From SCTD01 sp963784675 (lineage in GTDB: Bacteria; Actinomycetota; Actinomycetes; Mycobacteriales; SCTD01), in the NCBI GenBank assembly GCA_963784675.1, contig CAWASE010000019.1, positions 1 to 64,000 on the forward strand: a DNA stretch of 64,000 bases, written 5' to 3'. This document shows, piece after piece, positions 8,834-17,730 of the stretch (its first letter is position 1; the number at the start of each line of letters is the position of its first letter). The notes beneath the pieces were generated by a model that was not told the origin of the DNA, searched no databases, and saw only the letters and a list, made by a program, of their open reading frames with translations. The position numbers were made by a program, and so were the translations under genes.

Positions 8834-10993
8834 TTGACCGACACCACCGACCTGCTGACGGCGTCTGCCGCGCAGGACGACCCCGCCGCTGCCGCCCCGA
8901 ACACCCGTCGACGGGTCGCCGGCGGCGGTCTCGCTGCCAAGGTGCTGCCCGAGCTGCAGGCGATGGCCGGTGAGCTCGGCATCACCGGGGTGGCACGGCT
9001 GCGCAAGAGCCAGCTGATCGAGGCCATCCAGGCCAAGCAGAGCGGTGCGGGCGCCGCACCGAGCGCCACCGCCGCCGCTCCGAGCCCGCAGACCGGGGGA
9101 CCCAGCCAAGAGCCGGCGACCCCTGAGCCGCAGGAGTCGTCGGGCGGCGCCCGACCGCCGCGCACCGCCCGCCGGGCCGCCTCCCGGCCCGCCGGCGAGC
9201 CCAGCGCCGCCCAGGGCACGTCCGCCCGGGGCAACGACGCCGTCGACAGCAACGAGTCTGCTCCGCGCGACGCGCCCCGTGAAGGCAGCGACTCCCGTGA
9301 AGGCAGCGACTCTCGTGACAGCAGCGACTCCCGCGACAGCGACGACGGCAGCAGCGAGCGCATCGACCGTGGCCGCGAGCGCTTCCTCGAGCGCGAGGCG
9401 CGACGGCAGGAGCGGCTGGCCGCGCAAGCTGCTGGCGACGCGGACGGTCCGGGCGACCGGGTCGGGCAGCGCCAGCAGCGCCTGCAGGGCGATCGACCCC
9501 AGAACGACCGCGCGCAGAACGACCGCGGCCCGAACGACCGCGTGCAGAACGACCGCACGCAGAACGACCGCACGCAGAACGACCGCGGCCCGAACGACCG
9601 CACGCAGAACGACCGCGGCCCGAACGACCGCACGCAGAACGACCGCGGCCCGAACGACCGCGCGCAGCAGGACCGGCAGCAGGCAGACCGGCAGCAGAGC
9701 GACCGCGGCCCGACCGACGGCGGTCTGTCCCCGGCCGGCGACGACGACGAGTTCGGCAGCCGCCGGGGCCGCTTCCGCGAGCGCGGTCGGGGTCGCAGCC
9801 GAAACCGCCAGGACCGGTTCGGCAACGAGTCCGACCCCATCGTGGGCGACGACGACGTGCTGCTGCCGGTCGGCGGCATCCTGGACATCCTCGACAACTA
9901 CGGCTTCGTCCGCACCTCCGGCTACCTGACCGGCCCCAACGACGTGTACGTCTCGCTGCAGCAGGTGCGCAAGTACGGCCTGCGGCGCGGGGACGCCGTC
10001 ACCGGCGCCGTCCGGCAGCAGCGCGAGGGCGAGCGCAAGGACAAGTACAACGCCCTGGTCCGGCTCGACACCGTCAACGGCCTGGACCCGGAAGAGGCTA
10101 AGACCAGGCCCGACTTCACCAAGCTCACGCCGCTCTACCCGCAGGACCGTCTGCGGCTGGAGACCGAGCCGAACCTGCTCACCACGAGGGTCATCGACCT
10201 GGTGATGCCGGTCGGCAAGGGCCAGCGCGCGCTGATCGTCAGCCCGCCCAAGGCCGGCAAGACGATGGTGCTGCAGGCGATCGCCAACGCGATCACCCGC
10301 AACAACCCTGAGGTCCACCTCATGGTCGTGCTCGTCGACGAGCGGCCGGAAGAGGTCACGGACATGCAGCGGTCGGTGAAGGGCGAGGTCATCGCCTCCA
10401 CCTTCGACCGGCCGCCTGCCGACCACATCACCGTCGCCGAGCTGAGCATCGAGCGGGCCAAGCGGCTGGTCGAGCTGGGTCACGACGTCGTCGTGCTGCT
10501 GGACTCGATCACCCGGCTCGGCCGCGCCTACAACCTCGGCGCCCCGGCGTCCGGACGCATCCTCACCGGCGGTGTCGACTCGGCAGCGCTGTACCCGCCC
10601 AAGCGCTTCCTCGGCGCCGCGCGCAACATCGAGAACGGCGGCTCGCTGACCATCTTCGCGACCGCCCTGGTCGAGACCGGCTCGGCCATGGACACCGTCA
10701 TCTTCGAGGAGTTCAAGGGCACCGGCAACGCCGAGCTCAAGCTCGACCGGCGGCTCGCGGACAAGCGCATCTTCCCGGCGATCGACGTCGACGCCTCCGG
10801 CACCCGCAAGGAAGAGCTGCTGCTGGCACCCGAGGAGCTGCGCATCACCCTGCAGCTGCGACGGGTCCTGCACGCCCTGGACACCGGGGCCAGCCTGGAG
10901 CTGCTGCTGGACAAGATGAAGAAGACCCGGACCAACGTCGAGTTCCTCATGCAGATCCAGAAGACGACCGTCCCCGAGCCCGAAGCCAAGTAG
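8834..10993 (+). CDS. rho: Transcription termination factor Rho with long disordered insertion
   Basis: Hexameric RNA helicase that ends transcription. A short N-terminal Rho helix-bundle region (about residues 30-75) is followed by some 260 residues of low-complexity sequence rich in Ser, Asp, Arg, Asn and Gln. The RNA-binding cold-shock-like domain follows (about 340-400), then the ATPase core with Walker A PPKAGKT (about 469-475), DERPEEVTDM and Walker B VVVLLDSITR. The insertion contains glycine-free pentapeptide repeats, listed separately. The TTG at 8834 was chosen because AGGAGG lies eight bases upstream. 719 residues is long even for actinobacterial Rho, which commonly has N-terminal insertions. 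Transcribed alone. Confidence 0.96.
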   Translation: MTDTTDLLTASAAQDDPAAAAPNTRRRVAGGGLAAKVLPELQAMAGELGITGVARLRKSQLIEAIQAKQSGAGAAPSATAAAPSPQTGGPSQEPATPEPQESSGGARPPRTARRAASRPAGEPSAAQGTSARGNDAVDSNESAPRDAPREGSDSREGSDSRDSSDSRDSDDGSSERIDRGRERFLEREARRQERLAAQAAGDADGPGDRVGQRQQRLQGDRPQNDRAQNDRGPNDRVQNDRTQNDRTQNDRGPNDRTQNDRGPNDRTQNDRGPNDRAQQDRQQADRQQSDRGPTDGGLSPAGDDDEFGSRRGRFRERGRGRSRNRQDRFGNESDPIVGDDDVLLPVGGILDILDNYGFVRTSGYLTGPNDVYVSLQQVRKYGLRRGDAVTGAVRQQREGERKDKYNALVRLDTVNGLDPEEAKTRPDFTKLTPLYPQDRLRLETEPNLLTTRVIDLVMPVGKGQRALIVSPPKAGKTMVLQAIANAITRNNPEVHLMVVLVDERPEEVTDMQRSVKGEVIASTFDRPPADHITVAELSIERAKRLVELGHDVVVLLDSITRLGRAYNLGAPASGRILTGGVDSAALYPPKRFLGAARNIENGGSLTIFATALVETGSAMDTVIFEEFKGTGNAELKLDRRLADKRIFPAIDVDASGTRKEELLLAPEELRITLQLRRVLHALDTGASLELLLDKMKKTRTNVEFLMQIQKTTVPEPEAK
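9497..9661 (+). repeat. 11 x 15-nt in-frame tandem repeat inside rho
   Basis: Eleven consecutive 15-base units encode pentapeptides of the form [P/A/V/T]QNDR or GPNDR. The last six alternate TQNDR and GPNDR, forming near-identical 30-base superunits. Degenerate units (AQQDR, QQADR, QQSDR) follow. High DNA identity between units implies recent slippage or recombination. The period is a multiple of three, so copy-number change would keep rho in frame. Confidence 0.95.
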
Positions 10994-11294
10994 CGTCCAC
11001 AGGCTCCCTCGCGCGAGCCCGTGACCGCGTTGGCCGAGTTTCGTGCCGAGTACCAGCAGCACACCCACGGCGAGTCCTGAGCGCCTGATCGGCGCGGCCA
11101 GCCGACCCCCGGCGCGAGCGCGGCGTGGGCGAGACGTGGTGTTCGCCTCGGCGGTGCGAGCCCGGGCATGAGGGCCGGCGGCCCGGTGTTGTCCTTGTCG
11201 GTGCGCCGTTCTGGCACACTGGTCCCCGCACGAGCACCGGTTCCCCGCGGACACTGTCGCGGACCCGGCGGCTCTCCGACCGAGAGGCACAGCC
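10994..11294 (+). other. rho-rpmE intergenic region with possible rpmE promoter
   Basis: About 300 bases without a credible gene on either strand; the high-GC open frames here have no recognisable protein character. Near the right end TTGTCC (11189-11194) and CACACT (11215-11220) could be -35 and -10 elements for rpmE, but the 20-base spacing is longer than ideal, so this is weak. No convincing intrinsic terminator is seen after rho. Confidence 0.35.
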
Positions 11295-11507
11295 ATGAAG
11301 GCCGACATCCACCCCACGTACGTGGACACCACGGTGACCTGCACCTGCGGGAACACGTTCACCACGCGCAGCACCAACGGCAGCGGCAGCATCAGCGCCG
11401 ACGTCTGCTCGCAGTGCCACCCGTTCTACACGGGCAAGCAGAAGATCCTCGACACCGGTGGCCGCGTGGCCCGGTTCGAGCAGCGCTTCGGCAAGCGCTC
11501 CAAGTAG
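11295..11507 (+). CDS. rpmE: 50S ribosomal protein L31 (zinc-binding form)
   Basis: The 70-residue product matches bL31 in length and sequence (MKADIHPTYVDTTVTCTCG and CHPFYTGKQK). The zinc-ribbon cysteines are intact as CTCG at about residue 16 and CSQCH at about 37-41. This is therefore the C-plus, zinc-containing form, as opposed to the zinc-free paralogue induced under zinc starvation. It sits between rho and prfA as in many actinobacteria and is followed by a strong hairpin. Confidence 0.96.
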   Translation: MKADIHPTYVDTTVTCTCGNTFTTRSTNGSGSISADVCSQCHPFYTGKQKILDTGGRVARFEQRFGKRSK

Positions 11508-11516
11508 CGACCCTGC

Positions 11517-11548
11517 GGCGCCCCTCCCCGGACTCGGGGACGGGCGCC
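11517..11548 (+). terminator. Intrinsic terminator-like hairpin after rpmE
   Basis: A 14-bp GC-rich stem (11517-11530 with 11535-11548, one C-C mismatch) closes a GACT loop and is followed by a moderately T-rich tail (gttgtcgtt). It begins nine bases after the rpmE stop and would separate rpmE from prfA. Confidence 0.7.
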
Positions 11549-11593
11549 GTTGTCGTTCCCGGATCCGCCGCCACCGCAACCACGAGGACCCCT

Positions 11594-12670
11594 ATGGCCG
11601 AGCAGCTCGGTACGCCCACCGACAACGCCCTCGCCGAGTACGCCGACCTGGAGATCGCGCTGGCCGACCCGTCGGTGCACGCCGACCAGGGCAAGGCGCG
11701 CGAGCTCGGGCGCCGCTACGCAGAGCTCGGTCCGCTCGTGGCGGCGATCCGCGAGCAGGAAGCGGTCATCGACGACCTCGCTGCCGCCCGCGAGATGGCC
11801 GCCGAGGACAAGGACATGGCCGAGATGGCGACGCTGCTGGCCGAACAGCTCGCCACGCTCGACGCGCACATCCGCGACCTGCTGGTGCCGCGCGACCCGG
11901 CCGACGGCAAGGACTGCCTGCTCGAGGTCAAAGCCGGCGAGGGCGGGGACGAGTCGGCCCTGTTCGCCGGCGACCTCGTCCGCATGTACACCCGCTATGC
12001 CGAGCAGCGCGGCTGGAAGATCGAGACGATCAGCGCCACCGAGGGCGAGCTGGGCGGCTACAAGGACATCCAGCTGGCGGTGAAGAGCCGCGACGTCGCC
12101 GACCCGGTCTTCGGCCGGCTGAAGTACGAAGGCGGCGTCCACCGGGTCCAGCGGGTGCCGGTCACCGAGAGCCAGGGACGCATCCACACCAGCGCTGCCG
12201 GGGTGCTGGTGCTGCCCGAGGCCGAGGAGGTCGACGTCACGATCGACCAGAACGACCTGCGGATCGACGTCTACCGCTCCAGCGGTCCGGGCGGGCAGAG
12301 CGTCAACACCACCGACTCGGCCGTCCGCATCACCCACCTGCCCACCGGCGTCACGGTCAGCATGCAGAACGAGAAGAGCCAGCTGCAGAACCGCGAGGCC
12401 GGCATGCGGGTGCTGCGCGCGCGCCTGCTGGCGCTGGCACTGGAGGAGCAGGCGGTCAAGGACAGCGCGGTGCGGGGCGCGCAGATCCGCACCGTCGACC
12501 GCAGCGAGAAGGTCCGCACCTACAACTTCCCCGACAACCGGGTGGCCGACCACCGCAGCGGCTACAAGGCGAACAACCTCTCCCAGGTGCTCGACGGCGA
12601 CCTCGACGCCGTCATTCAGAGCCTGGTCGACGCCGACACCGCCGCCAAGCTGCAGGGTCAGGAGCAGTGA
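11594..12670 (+). CDS. prfA: Peptide chain release factor 1
   Basis: Recognises UAA/UAG stop codons in the ribosomal A site and triggers peptide release. The catalytic GGQ is in SSGPGGQSVNTTDSAVR, and the stop-codon recognition loop carries the PVT tripeptide (RVPVTESQGRIHTS), diagnostic of RF1 and not RF2. 358 residues from the ATG at 11594 is the normal length. A longer in-frame frame upstream runs through the terminator and rpmE and is rejected. The stop overlaps the GTG of prmC, whose product methylates this GGQ glutamine. Confidence 0.96.
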   Translation: MAEQLGTPTDNALAEYADLEIALADPSVHADQGKARELGRRYAELGPLVAAIREQEAVIDDLAAAREMAAEDKDMAEMATLLAEQLATLDAHIRDLLVPRDPADGKDCLLEVKAGEGGDESALFAGDLVRMYTRYAEQRGWKIETISATEGELGGYKDIQLAVKSRDVADPVFGRLKYEGGVHRVQRVPVTESQGRIHTSAAGVLVLPEAEEVDVTIDQNDLRIDVYRSSGPGGQSVNTTDSAVRITHLPTGVTVSMQNEKSQLQNREAGMRVLRARLLALALEEQAVKDSAVRGAQIRTVDRSEKVRTYNFPDNRVADHRSGYKANNLSQVLDGDLDAVIQSLVDADTAAKLQGQEQ

Positions 12671-13551
12671 GCACCCCGTTGCGGGCGCTGCTGCGGGCCG
12701 CCACCGGGCGGCTCACCGAGGCCGGCGTCGACAGCCCCGAGCACGACGCGCGCGCCCTCGCCGTGCACGTGCTGGGCCTGGCCCGGCCCTCAGACCTGCT
12801 GCTGGCCGACGACCCCACCGAGGTCCAGGCCGCCGCCTTCGAGGAGCTGCTCGCGCGCCGGGCAGACCGGGTGCCGCTGCAGCACCTGACCGGCACGGTC
12901 GGCTTCCGCTACCTCGAGCTCGAGGTCGGCCCCGGCGTCTTCGTCCCGCGTCCGGAGACCGAGTCGGTGGTGCAGTGGGCGGTCGACGCCGTGCACGCGC
13001 ACGGCTGGACGGCGCCGTTGGCCGTCGACCTGTGCACCGGCTCCGGGACGATCGCCTTCGCGCTCGCCAACGAGCTGCCGGGCGCCACGGTGCACGCCGT
13101 GGAGCGCGACGAGGCGGCCCTGGCCTGGACGCAGCGCAACGCCCAGAACCGGGTGAAGGCAGGTGATCCCGCCGTCCAGCTGCACCTGGGCAGCGCCGAG
13201 GACGCCCTGCCGGGCCTGGACGGCACGTTGGACCTGGTGATCAGCAATCCTCCCTACGTGGCCACGACCGAGGCGCACATCCCCGATCCCGAGGTGCTCG
13301 ACCACGACCCGGGCATCGCCCTGTGGGCCGGCGAGGACGGACTGGACGTCATCCGGCTGGTGGAGCAGGCCGCCCGGCGGCTGCTGAAGCCCGGTGGTCT
13401 GCTCGTCGTCGAGCACTCCGACCGGCAGGGCTCGACCGCGCCCGCGCTGCTGCTGGCCGCCGGCGGCTGGGACGAGGTCCAGGACCACCGCGACTATGCC
13501 GGACGCGACCGTTTCGTCACCGCACGCTGGACGGGAGAGAACGCCGGATGA
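12667..13551 (+). CDS. prmC: Release factor glutamine methyltransferase
   Basis: SAM-dependent enzyme that N5-methylates the glutamine of the GGQ motif in release factors. The catalytic NPPY is seen as ISNPPYVATTEAHIP. The SAM-binding loop is DLCTGSGTIAFAL, and the PrmC N-terminal helical domain covers about the first 80 residues. 294 residues is usual. Translation is coupled to prfA by a GTGA overlap, a sensible pairing of substrate and modifying enzyme, and the next gene overlaps by four bases (ATGA). Confidence 0.95.
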   Translation: MSTPLRALLRAATGRLTEAGVDSPEHDARALAVHVLGLARPSDLLLADDPTEVQAAAFEELLARRADRVPLQHLTGTVGFRYLELEVGPGVFVPRPETESVVQWAVDAVHAHGWTAPLAVDLCTGSGTIAFALANELPGATVHAVERDEAALAWTQRNAQNRVKAGDPAVQLHLGSAEDALPGLDGTLDLVISNPPYVATTEAHIPDPEVLDHDPGIALWAGEDGLDVIRLVEQAARRLLKPGGLLVVEHSDRQGSTAPALLLAAGGWDEVQDHRDYAGRDRFVTARWTGENAG

Positions 13552-14186
13552 CCACCCATGACGTCCGTGCGGACGCCACCCGCGGTGTGGCGGACGCCGT
13601 CACGGCGCTGCGCCGCGGCGAGCTGGCCGTGCTGCCCACCGACACCGTCTACGGGCTGGCGGCCGACGCCTTCAGCCCGCCGGCCGTCACCCGCCTGCTG
13701 GCGGCCAAGGGCCGGGGCCGCGACCTGCCCGTGCCGGTGCTGGTCGGGTCCTGGCGAGGCATCGACGGTCTCGCCGAGCTCGTCACGCCCACCGTGCGCA
13801 CGCTCGTCGAGGCGCACTGGCCCGGACCGTTGACGCTGATCGTGCGGGCGGCGCCGTCGCTGGCCTGGGACCTCGGCCAGACCCGCGGCACCGTCGCGGT
13901 GCGGATGCCGCTGCACCCCGTCGCCCTGGCCGTGCTGGAGCAGACCGGCCCGCTGGCCGTCAGCAGCGCCAACCGCACCGGGCAGCCGCCGGCCTCGACG
14001 GCGGCGGAGGCGCTGGAGCAGCTCGGCACGGCCGTCGCGGTCTATCTGGAAGCGGGCAGCACCGGCGAGCCGGTCGCGTCCACGATTCTGGACCTGACGG
14101 GCGAGAACCCGGTCGTCCGGCGGCAGGGTGCGCTGGCGACCGACGACCTGCGGGCGCTGCTGCCCGACCTGGAGGTGGCGTCGTGA
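13548..14186 (+). CDS. L-threonylcarbamoyladenylate synthase (TsaC/Sua5/YwlC family)
   Basis: Makes threonylcarbamoyl-AMP from threonine, bicarbonate and ATP for the t6A modification of ANN-decoding tRNAs. The YrdC domain spans nearly the whole 212 residues. Visible features are LPTDTVYGLAADA near residue 27, KGRGRDLPVPVLVG (the K-R binding motif region), and SSANRTGQPP near 145. There is no C-terminal Sua5 extension, so it is the short form. It overlaps prmC (ATGA) and the phosphatase gene that follows (GTGA). Confidence 0.93.
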   Translation: MTTHDVRADATRGVADAVTALRRGELAVLPTDTVYGLAADAFSPPAVTRLLAAKGRGRDLPVPVLVGSWRGIDGLAELVTPTVRTLVEAHWPGPLTLIVRAAPSLAWDLGQTRGTVAVRMPLHPVALAVLEQTGPLAVSSANRTGQPPASTAAEALEQLGTAVAVYLEAGSTGEPVASTILDLTGENPVVRRQGALATDDLRALLPDLEVAS

Positions 14187-14800
14187 GCGCCGACGGCAGC
14201 GTGTTCCGGGTGCTGCACGTGTGCACCGGCAACATCTGCCGCTCGCCGATGGCCGAGCGGCTGATGTCGGCCGGGCTGGCTGAGCGGCTCGGCGGGCGGG
14301 TCGACCGCTTCGTCGTGGAGTCCGCAGGCACCTGGGGGCACAGCGGCTCGCCGATGGAGCCCTACGCGCAGAGCACCCTGGCGGGCTACGGCGTCGACGG
14401 CGCCGACTTCCGCGCCCGCGAGCTGGTGGCCGAGCACGTCGCCGGCGCCGACCTCGTCCTGGCGGCCACCCGCGAGCACCGGGCGGCGTCGGTCGTGCTG
14501 CACCCGAGGGCCGCCGGGCGCACCTTCACCCTGCGCGAGTTCGCCCGCCTCGCCGCCACCGTCGACGCAGGAGAGCTGCCGTCGGACCCGGTCGAACGGG
14601 CTCGCGCGGCCGTGCAGGCCGTGGCCGCGCGACGCGGCACCGTCCCGCCCGAGCACCCGCGCGACGACGACCTCGCCGACCCGTACCACGCCCCGGAGTC
14701 GGCGTTCGCCCGGTGCGCGGAGCTGGTCGCCGCCACCCTGGAGATCCCGTTGGACCTGCTGGCAGGGGCGCGTCCGAGCAGCCCGGCGCCGGTAGGCTGA
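14183..14800 (+). CDS. Low-molecular-weight protein tyrosine phosphatase
   Basis: The N-terminal active-site loop has the C-x5-R form (VCTGNICRSPMAE) with Cys at about residue 14. The general-acid Asp is in a DDLADPYH segment near the C-terminus, as in YwlE/Ptp enzymes. 205 residues is slightly longer than the minimal family. Likely substrates are phosphotyrosine or phosphoarginine proteins; the sequence does not decide between them. The start overlaps the previous stop, and the stop codon overlaps the -10 box proposed for glyA. Confidence 0.88.
   Translation: MSADGSVFRVLHVCTGNICRSPMAERLMSAGLAERLGGRVDRFVVESAGTWGHSGSPMEPYAQSTLAGYGVDGADFRARELVAEHVAGADLVLAATREHRAASVVLHPRAAGRTFTLREFARLAATVDAGELPSDPVERARAAVQAVAARRGTVPPEHPRDDDLADPYHAPESAFARCAELVAATLEIPLDLLAGARPSSPAPVG
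14793..14798 (+). promoter_or_regulatory. Putative glyA -10 box (TAGGCT)
   Basis: TAGGCT overlaps the end of the phosphatase gene and would start transcription near 14805, leaving a leader of about 43 bases before the glyA ATG. No glycine riboswitch fold was recognised in this short leader. Confidence 0.4.
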
Positions 14801-14847
14801 GCCCAGGCCTGACGCCCGCCGCCCGCACCCTGCACTGGAGCCGCCGC

Positions 14848-16137
14848 ATGACGTTCTGGGGACCCGACTTCGACAGCCTGGCCGAGACCGACCCGGAGAT
14901 CGCGGCGGTGGTCGGCGACGAGCTGACCCGGCTGCGCAGCGGGCTGCAGCTCATCGCCAGCGAGAACTTCACCAGCCCGGCGGTGCTCGCGGCCCTCGGC
15001 TCGACGCTGTCGAACAAGTACGCCGAGGGCTACCCCGGCAAGCGCTACTACGGCGGCTGCGAGGTCGTCGACGTCGCCGAGCAGCTCGGCATCGACCGCG
15101 CCAAGGAGCTGTTCGGCGCCGACCACGCCAACCTGCAGCCGCACAGCGGTGCCAGCGCGAACCTGGCCGTCTACGGCGCCTTCCTGCAGCCGGGCGACAC
15201 CGTGCTGGCGATGTCGCTACCGCACGGCGGGCACCTCACCCACGGCACGAAGGTCAGCTTCTCGGGCAAGTGGTTCAACGCCGTGCACTACGGCGTGGCG
15301 CAGGGCACGGAGGACATCGACTACGACCAGATGCGTGCGCTGGCCCGCGAGCACAAGCCCAAGATGATCATCGCGGGGGGTTCGGCCATCCCGCGCCTGA
15401 TCGACTTCGCCGCGTTCCGCGAGGTCGCCGACGAGGTCGGCGCGATCTTCATGGTCGACGCCGCCCACTTCATCGGGCTGGTGGCCGGCAAGGCCATCCC
15501 GAGCCCGGTTCCCTACGCCGACGTCGTCACGTTCACGACGCACAAGGTGCTGCGCGGCCCGCGCGGCGGGATGCTCGTGTGCACGGCCGAGCACGCGGCC
15601 AAGCTCGACAAGGCCGTCTTCCCGATGATGCAGGGCGGCCCGCTGATGCACGCCGTCGCCGGCAAGGCCGTCGCGCTCAAGGAGGCCTCGACCCCCGCCT
15701 ATCAGGCGTACGCGCGTCAGGTCATCGCCAACAGCAAGGCCCTCACCGAAGCCCTGGCGGGTGAGGGCATGCGCCCGGTCACCGGCGGTACGGACACCCA
15801 CCTGGCGCTGCTGGACCTGCAGGGCATCGACGTCACGGGCGCCGACGCCGAGCTGCGCTGCGACCGCGCCGGCATCGTGCTGAACAAGAACGCCATCCCC
15901 TACGACCCGAAGCCCGCCTCGGTGGCCAGCGGGGTGCGCGTCGGCACGCCCAGCGTGACGACGCAGGGCATGGGCGAGGGCGAGATGAAGGAGATCGGCT
16001 CGCTCATCGGCCGGGCCGTGCGCGACGCCGACGGAAGCGACGCCGCCGACATCCGGGCGCAGGTCACGAGTCTGGTGGACGCGCACCCGGCCTACCCGCG
16101 CGCGTCGCACGGCACGGACGAGCGACAGCCCGGCTAG
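14848..16137 (+). CDS. glyA: Serine hydroxymethyltransferase
   Basis: PLP enzyme that interconverts serine and glycine with tetrahydrofolate, the main entry to one-carbon metabolism. The PLP lysine is in VTFTTHKVLRGPRGG. The N-terminal LIASENFTSPAVL and SNKYAEGYPGKRYYGG segments are diagnostic. 429 residues is the standard length. ATG at 14848 was chosen because it begins the conserved family N-terminus; upstream codons in frame belong to the phosphatase region. Confidence 0.97.
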   Translation: MTFWGPDFDSLAETDPEIAAVVGDELTRLRSGLQLIASENFTSPAVLAALGSTLSNKYAEGYPGKRYYGGCEVVDVAEQLGIDRAKELFGADHANLQPHSGASANLAVYGAFLQPGDTVLAMSLPHGGHLTHGTKVSFSGKWFNAVHYGVAQGTEDIDYDQMRALAREHKPKMIIAGGSAIPRLIDFAAFREVADEVGAIFMVDAAHFIGLVAGKAIPSPVPYADVVTFTTHKVLRGPRGGMLVCTAEHAAKLDKAVFPMMQGGPLMHAVAGKAVALKEASTPAYQAYARQVIANSKALTEALAGEGMRPVTGGTDTHLALLDLQGIDVTGADAELRCDRAGIVLNKNAIPYDPKPASVASGVRVGTPSVTTQGMGEGEMKEIGSLIGRAVRDADGSDAADIRAQVTSLVDAHPAYPRASHGTDERQPG

Positions 16138-16140
16138 CCT
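16135..16140 (+). promoter_or_regulatory. -10 box (TAGCCT) of a leaderless wecA-like promoter
   Basis: TAGCCT overlaps the glyA stop codon and ends six bases before the GTG at 16147, the same arrangement as at argS, murA, meaA and nucS. Confidence 0.6.
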
Positions 16141-16146
16141 CCGACC

Positions 16147-17256
16147 GTGCGGGAGTACCTGCTCGTCCTGTGCGTCGCCGCCGCGGTCACCTACCTGCTG
16201 ACCCCGCTGGCGCGTCGCTTCGCCATCGCGTGCGGGGCGATGGCCGAGCCGCGCGACCGTGACGTGCACGCGGTCGCGACCCCCCGCCTGGGCGGGCTGG
16301 CGATGTACGCCGGCGTCTGTGCGGCCTTCCTGGTCGCCCGGCACCTGCCGGCGCTGTCGCGGGTGTTCACCTACTCCGACGTCCAGGCCGTCGTGGTGGC
16401 CGGTGGTCTGCTCACGCTGCTGGGCGCGATCGACGACCGCTACAACATCGACGCCCTCACCAAGCTGGCCGGGCAGATCGTCTCTGCCGGCGTCATGGTG
16501 CTGCTGGGGCTGCAGGTGCTGACGCTGACGCTGCCCGGCGTCGGCACGGTCTCGCTGGGTCCGGAGAGCGTCGTGCTCACGATCGGCCTCACGCTGCTGA
16601 CCGTCAACGCGCTGAACTTCGTCGACGGGCTCGACGGGCTGGCCGCCGGCGTCGGGGCCATCGCCGCCCTCGCCTTCTTCGCCTTCAGCTACTCGCTGTC
16701 CAGCGGCGTGATCACCGAGGGCGTGGCGCAGGAGCGGATCAGCTCACCGACCCTGATCGCCGTCGTGCTGGCGGGGGCGTGCCTGGGCTTCCTGCCGCAC
16801 AACTTCAACCCGGCGCAGGTCTTCATGGGCGACGCCGGATCGATGCTCATCGGGCTGATGCTCGCGGCGTCCGTCGTCAGCCTGACCGGTCAGTTCAACT
16901 ACGCGACGCTGCCCGCCTCGGCATCGTTCCCCGTCCTGACGGTGCTGCTGCTGCCGCTGGCCGTGCTGGCCGTGCCGCTGGTCGACCTGCTGCTGGCCGT
17001 CGTCCGCCGGACCCGGGCGGGGCGCTCGCCGTTCGCCGCCGACAAGGCGCACCTGCACCACCGGCTGCTGGAGATCGGTCACAGCCACACCAGGGCCGTG
17101 CTGATCATGTATTTCTGGACGGCGCTGCTGGGCTTCGGGGCCGTCGCGGCGTCCATCACCGGTGGCGTGCTGCCGGTGCTGGCCGTCGTCGGCCTGGTGG
17201 CGATCGCCGTCCTGGTCGGCGCTCGCGTGCCCCGGCTGCGCGGGGCCCGACGATGA
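16147..17256 (+). CDS. Undecaprenyl-phosphate sugar-1-phosphate transferase (WecA/Rfe-like)
   Basis: Polytopic MraY/WecA-family enzyme that moves a sugar-1-phosphate (commonly GlcNAc-1-P) from a UDP-sugar onto a polyprenyl phosphate at the inner membrane, starting cell-wall glycan synthesis. Motifs seen: the DD pair in GAIDDRYNIDAL, NALNFVDGLDGLAAG, the Mg-binding GDAGSM, and the HLHHRLLEIGHSH loop typical of WecA rather than MraY. About ten hydrophobic helices in 369 residues. Mycobacteria have the same gene (rfe) just before the atp operon. The stop overlaps the next ATG. Confidence 0.9.
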   Translation: MREYLLVLCVAAAVTYLLTPLARRFAIACGAMAEPRDRDVHAVATPRLGGLAMYAGVCAAFLVARHLPALSRVFTYSDVQAVVVAGGLLTLLGAIDDRYNIDALTKLAGQIVSAGVMVLLGLQVLTLTLPGVGTVSLGPESVVLTIGLTLLTVNALNFVDGLDGLAAGVGAIAALAFFAFSYSLSSGVITEGVAQERISSPTLIAVVLAGACLGFLPHNFNPAQVFMGDAGSMLIGLMLAASVVSLTGQFNYATLPASASFPVLTVLLLPLAVLAVPLVDLLLAVVRRTRAGRSPFAADKAHLHHRLLEIGHSHTRAVLIMYFWTALLGFGAVAASITGGVLPVLAVVGLVAIAVLVGARVPRLRGARR

Positions 17257-17720
17257 CTCCGCCGCCGCCGGCGGTGACCAGGCAGCCCTTCCTCAAGCGC
17301 GTCGACGGCCGGCTGGGGGCGCCCCTGGCCGTCGCCGCCGGGGGAGCGGTGTCCGCTGTCGCCGCCGTCGCCACCGGGAACGTCGACGGCATCCTGGCTG
17401 CGCTGGCGGCCACCGTCGTGGTCGTCGCGTTCTTCTGGACGGGAGCGATCCCCGTGCTGCTGGTCGGCGGCGACACGTCCCGCGCGGGCCTGGGGTTCCT
17501 GGTGCTGATGACGACCTATGTGCTGCGCCTGGTGACGGCCTTCGCGGTGGTCGCCGTCGCGGCGGCCACCACAGTCGTCGACCGCCGCTGGATGGCGGTC
17601 ACGATCATCGCGCTGACGCTGGTCTGGACGAGTGCGCAGGTGGCGCTGCTGGGACGTTCTCGGGTCCTGCTGGAACCGGTGGACAGCCGGCTGGACGGGC
17701 CCCCCGCGCCAGGGGTGTGA
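17253..17720 (+). CDS. Membrane protein upstream of the atp operon, 155 aa
   Basis: Four hydrophobic segments are visible (about residues 25-42, 46-68, 79-103 and 110-130), between a Pro-rich N-terminus and a polar tail. The position between a WecA-like gene and the ATP synthase genes equals that of mycobacterial Rv1303, a conserved membrane protein of unknown function with AtpI-like character. I infer a role in assembly or ion supply of the Fo sector, but only from position. Coupled at both ends (ATGA before, GTGA after). Confidence 0.75.
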   Translation: MTPPPPAVTRQPFLKRVDGRLGAPLAVAAGGAVSAVAAVATGNVDGILAALAATVVVVAFFWTGAIPVLLVGGDTSRAGLGFLVLMTTYVLRLVTAFAVVAVAAATTVVDRRWMAVTIIALTLVWTSAQVALLGRSRVLLEPVDSRLDGPPAPGV

Positions 17721-17730
17721 GCACACCCTG

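Noticed and set aside
9497..9661. CRISPR-like regular repeat
   Set aside because: Units are contiguous with no spacers, in frame with rho, and encode pentapeptides.
7637..11392. A 1251-codon open frame on the minus strand opposite thrB and rho
   Set aside because: It is antisense to two clear genes, has biased Arg/Val/Gly/Leu composition without any domain, and arises from the G/C third-position bias of this genome.
14801..14847. Glycine riboswitch before glyA
   Set aside because: The leader is under 50 bases, too short for a glycine aptamer.
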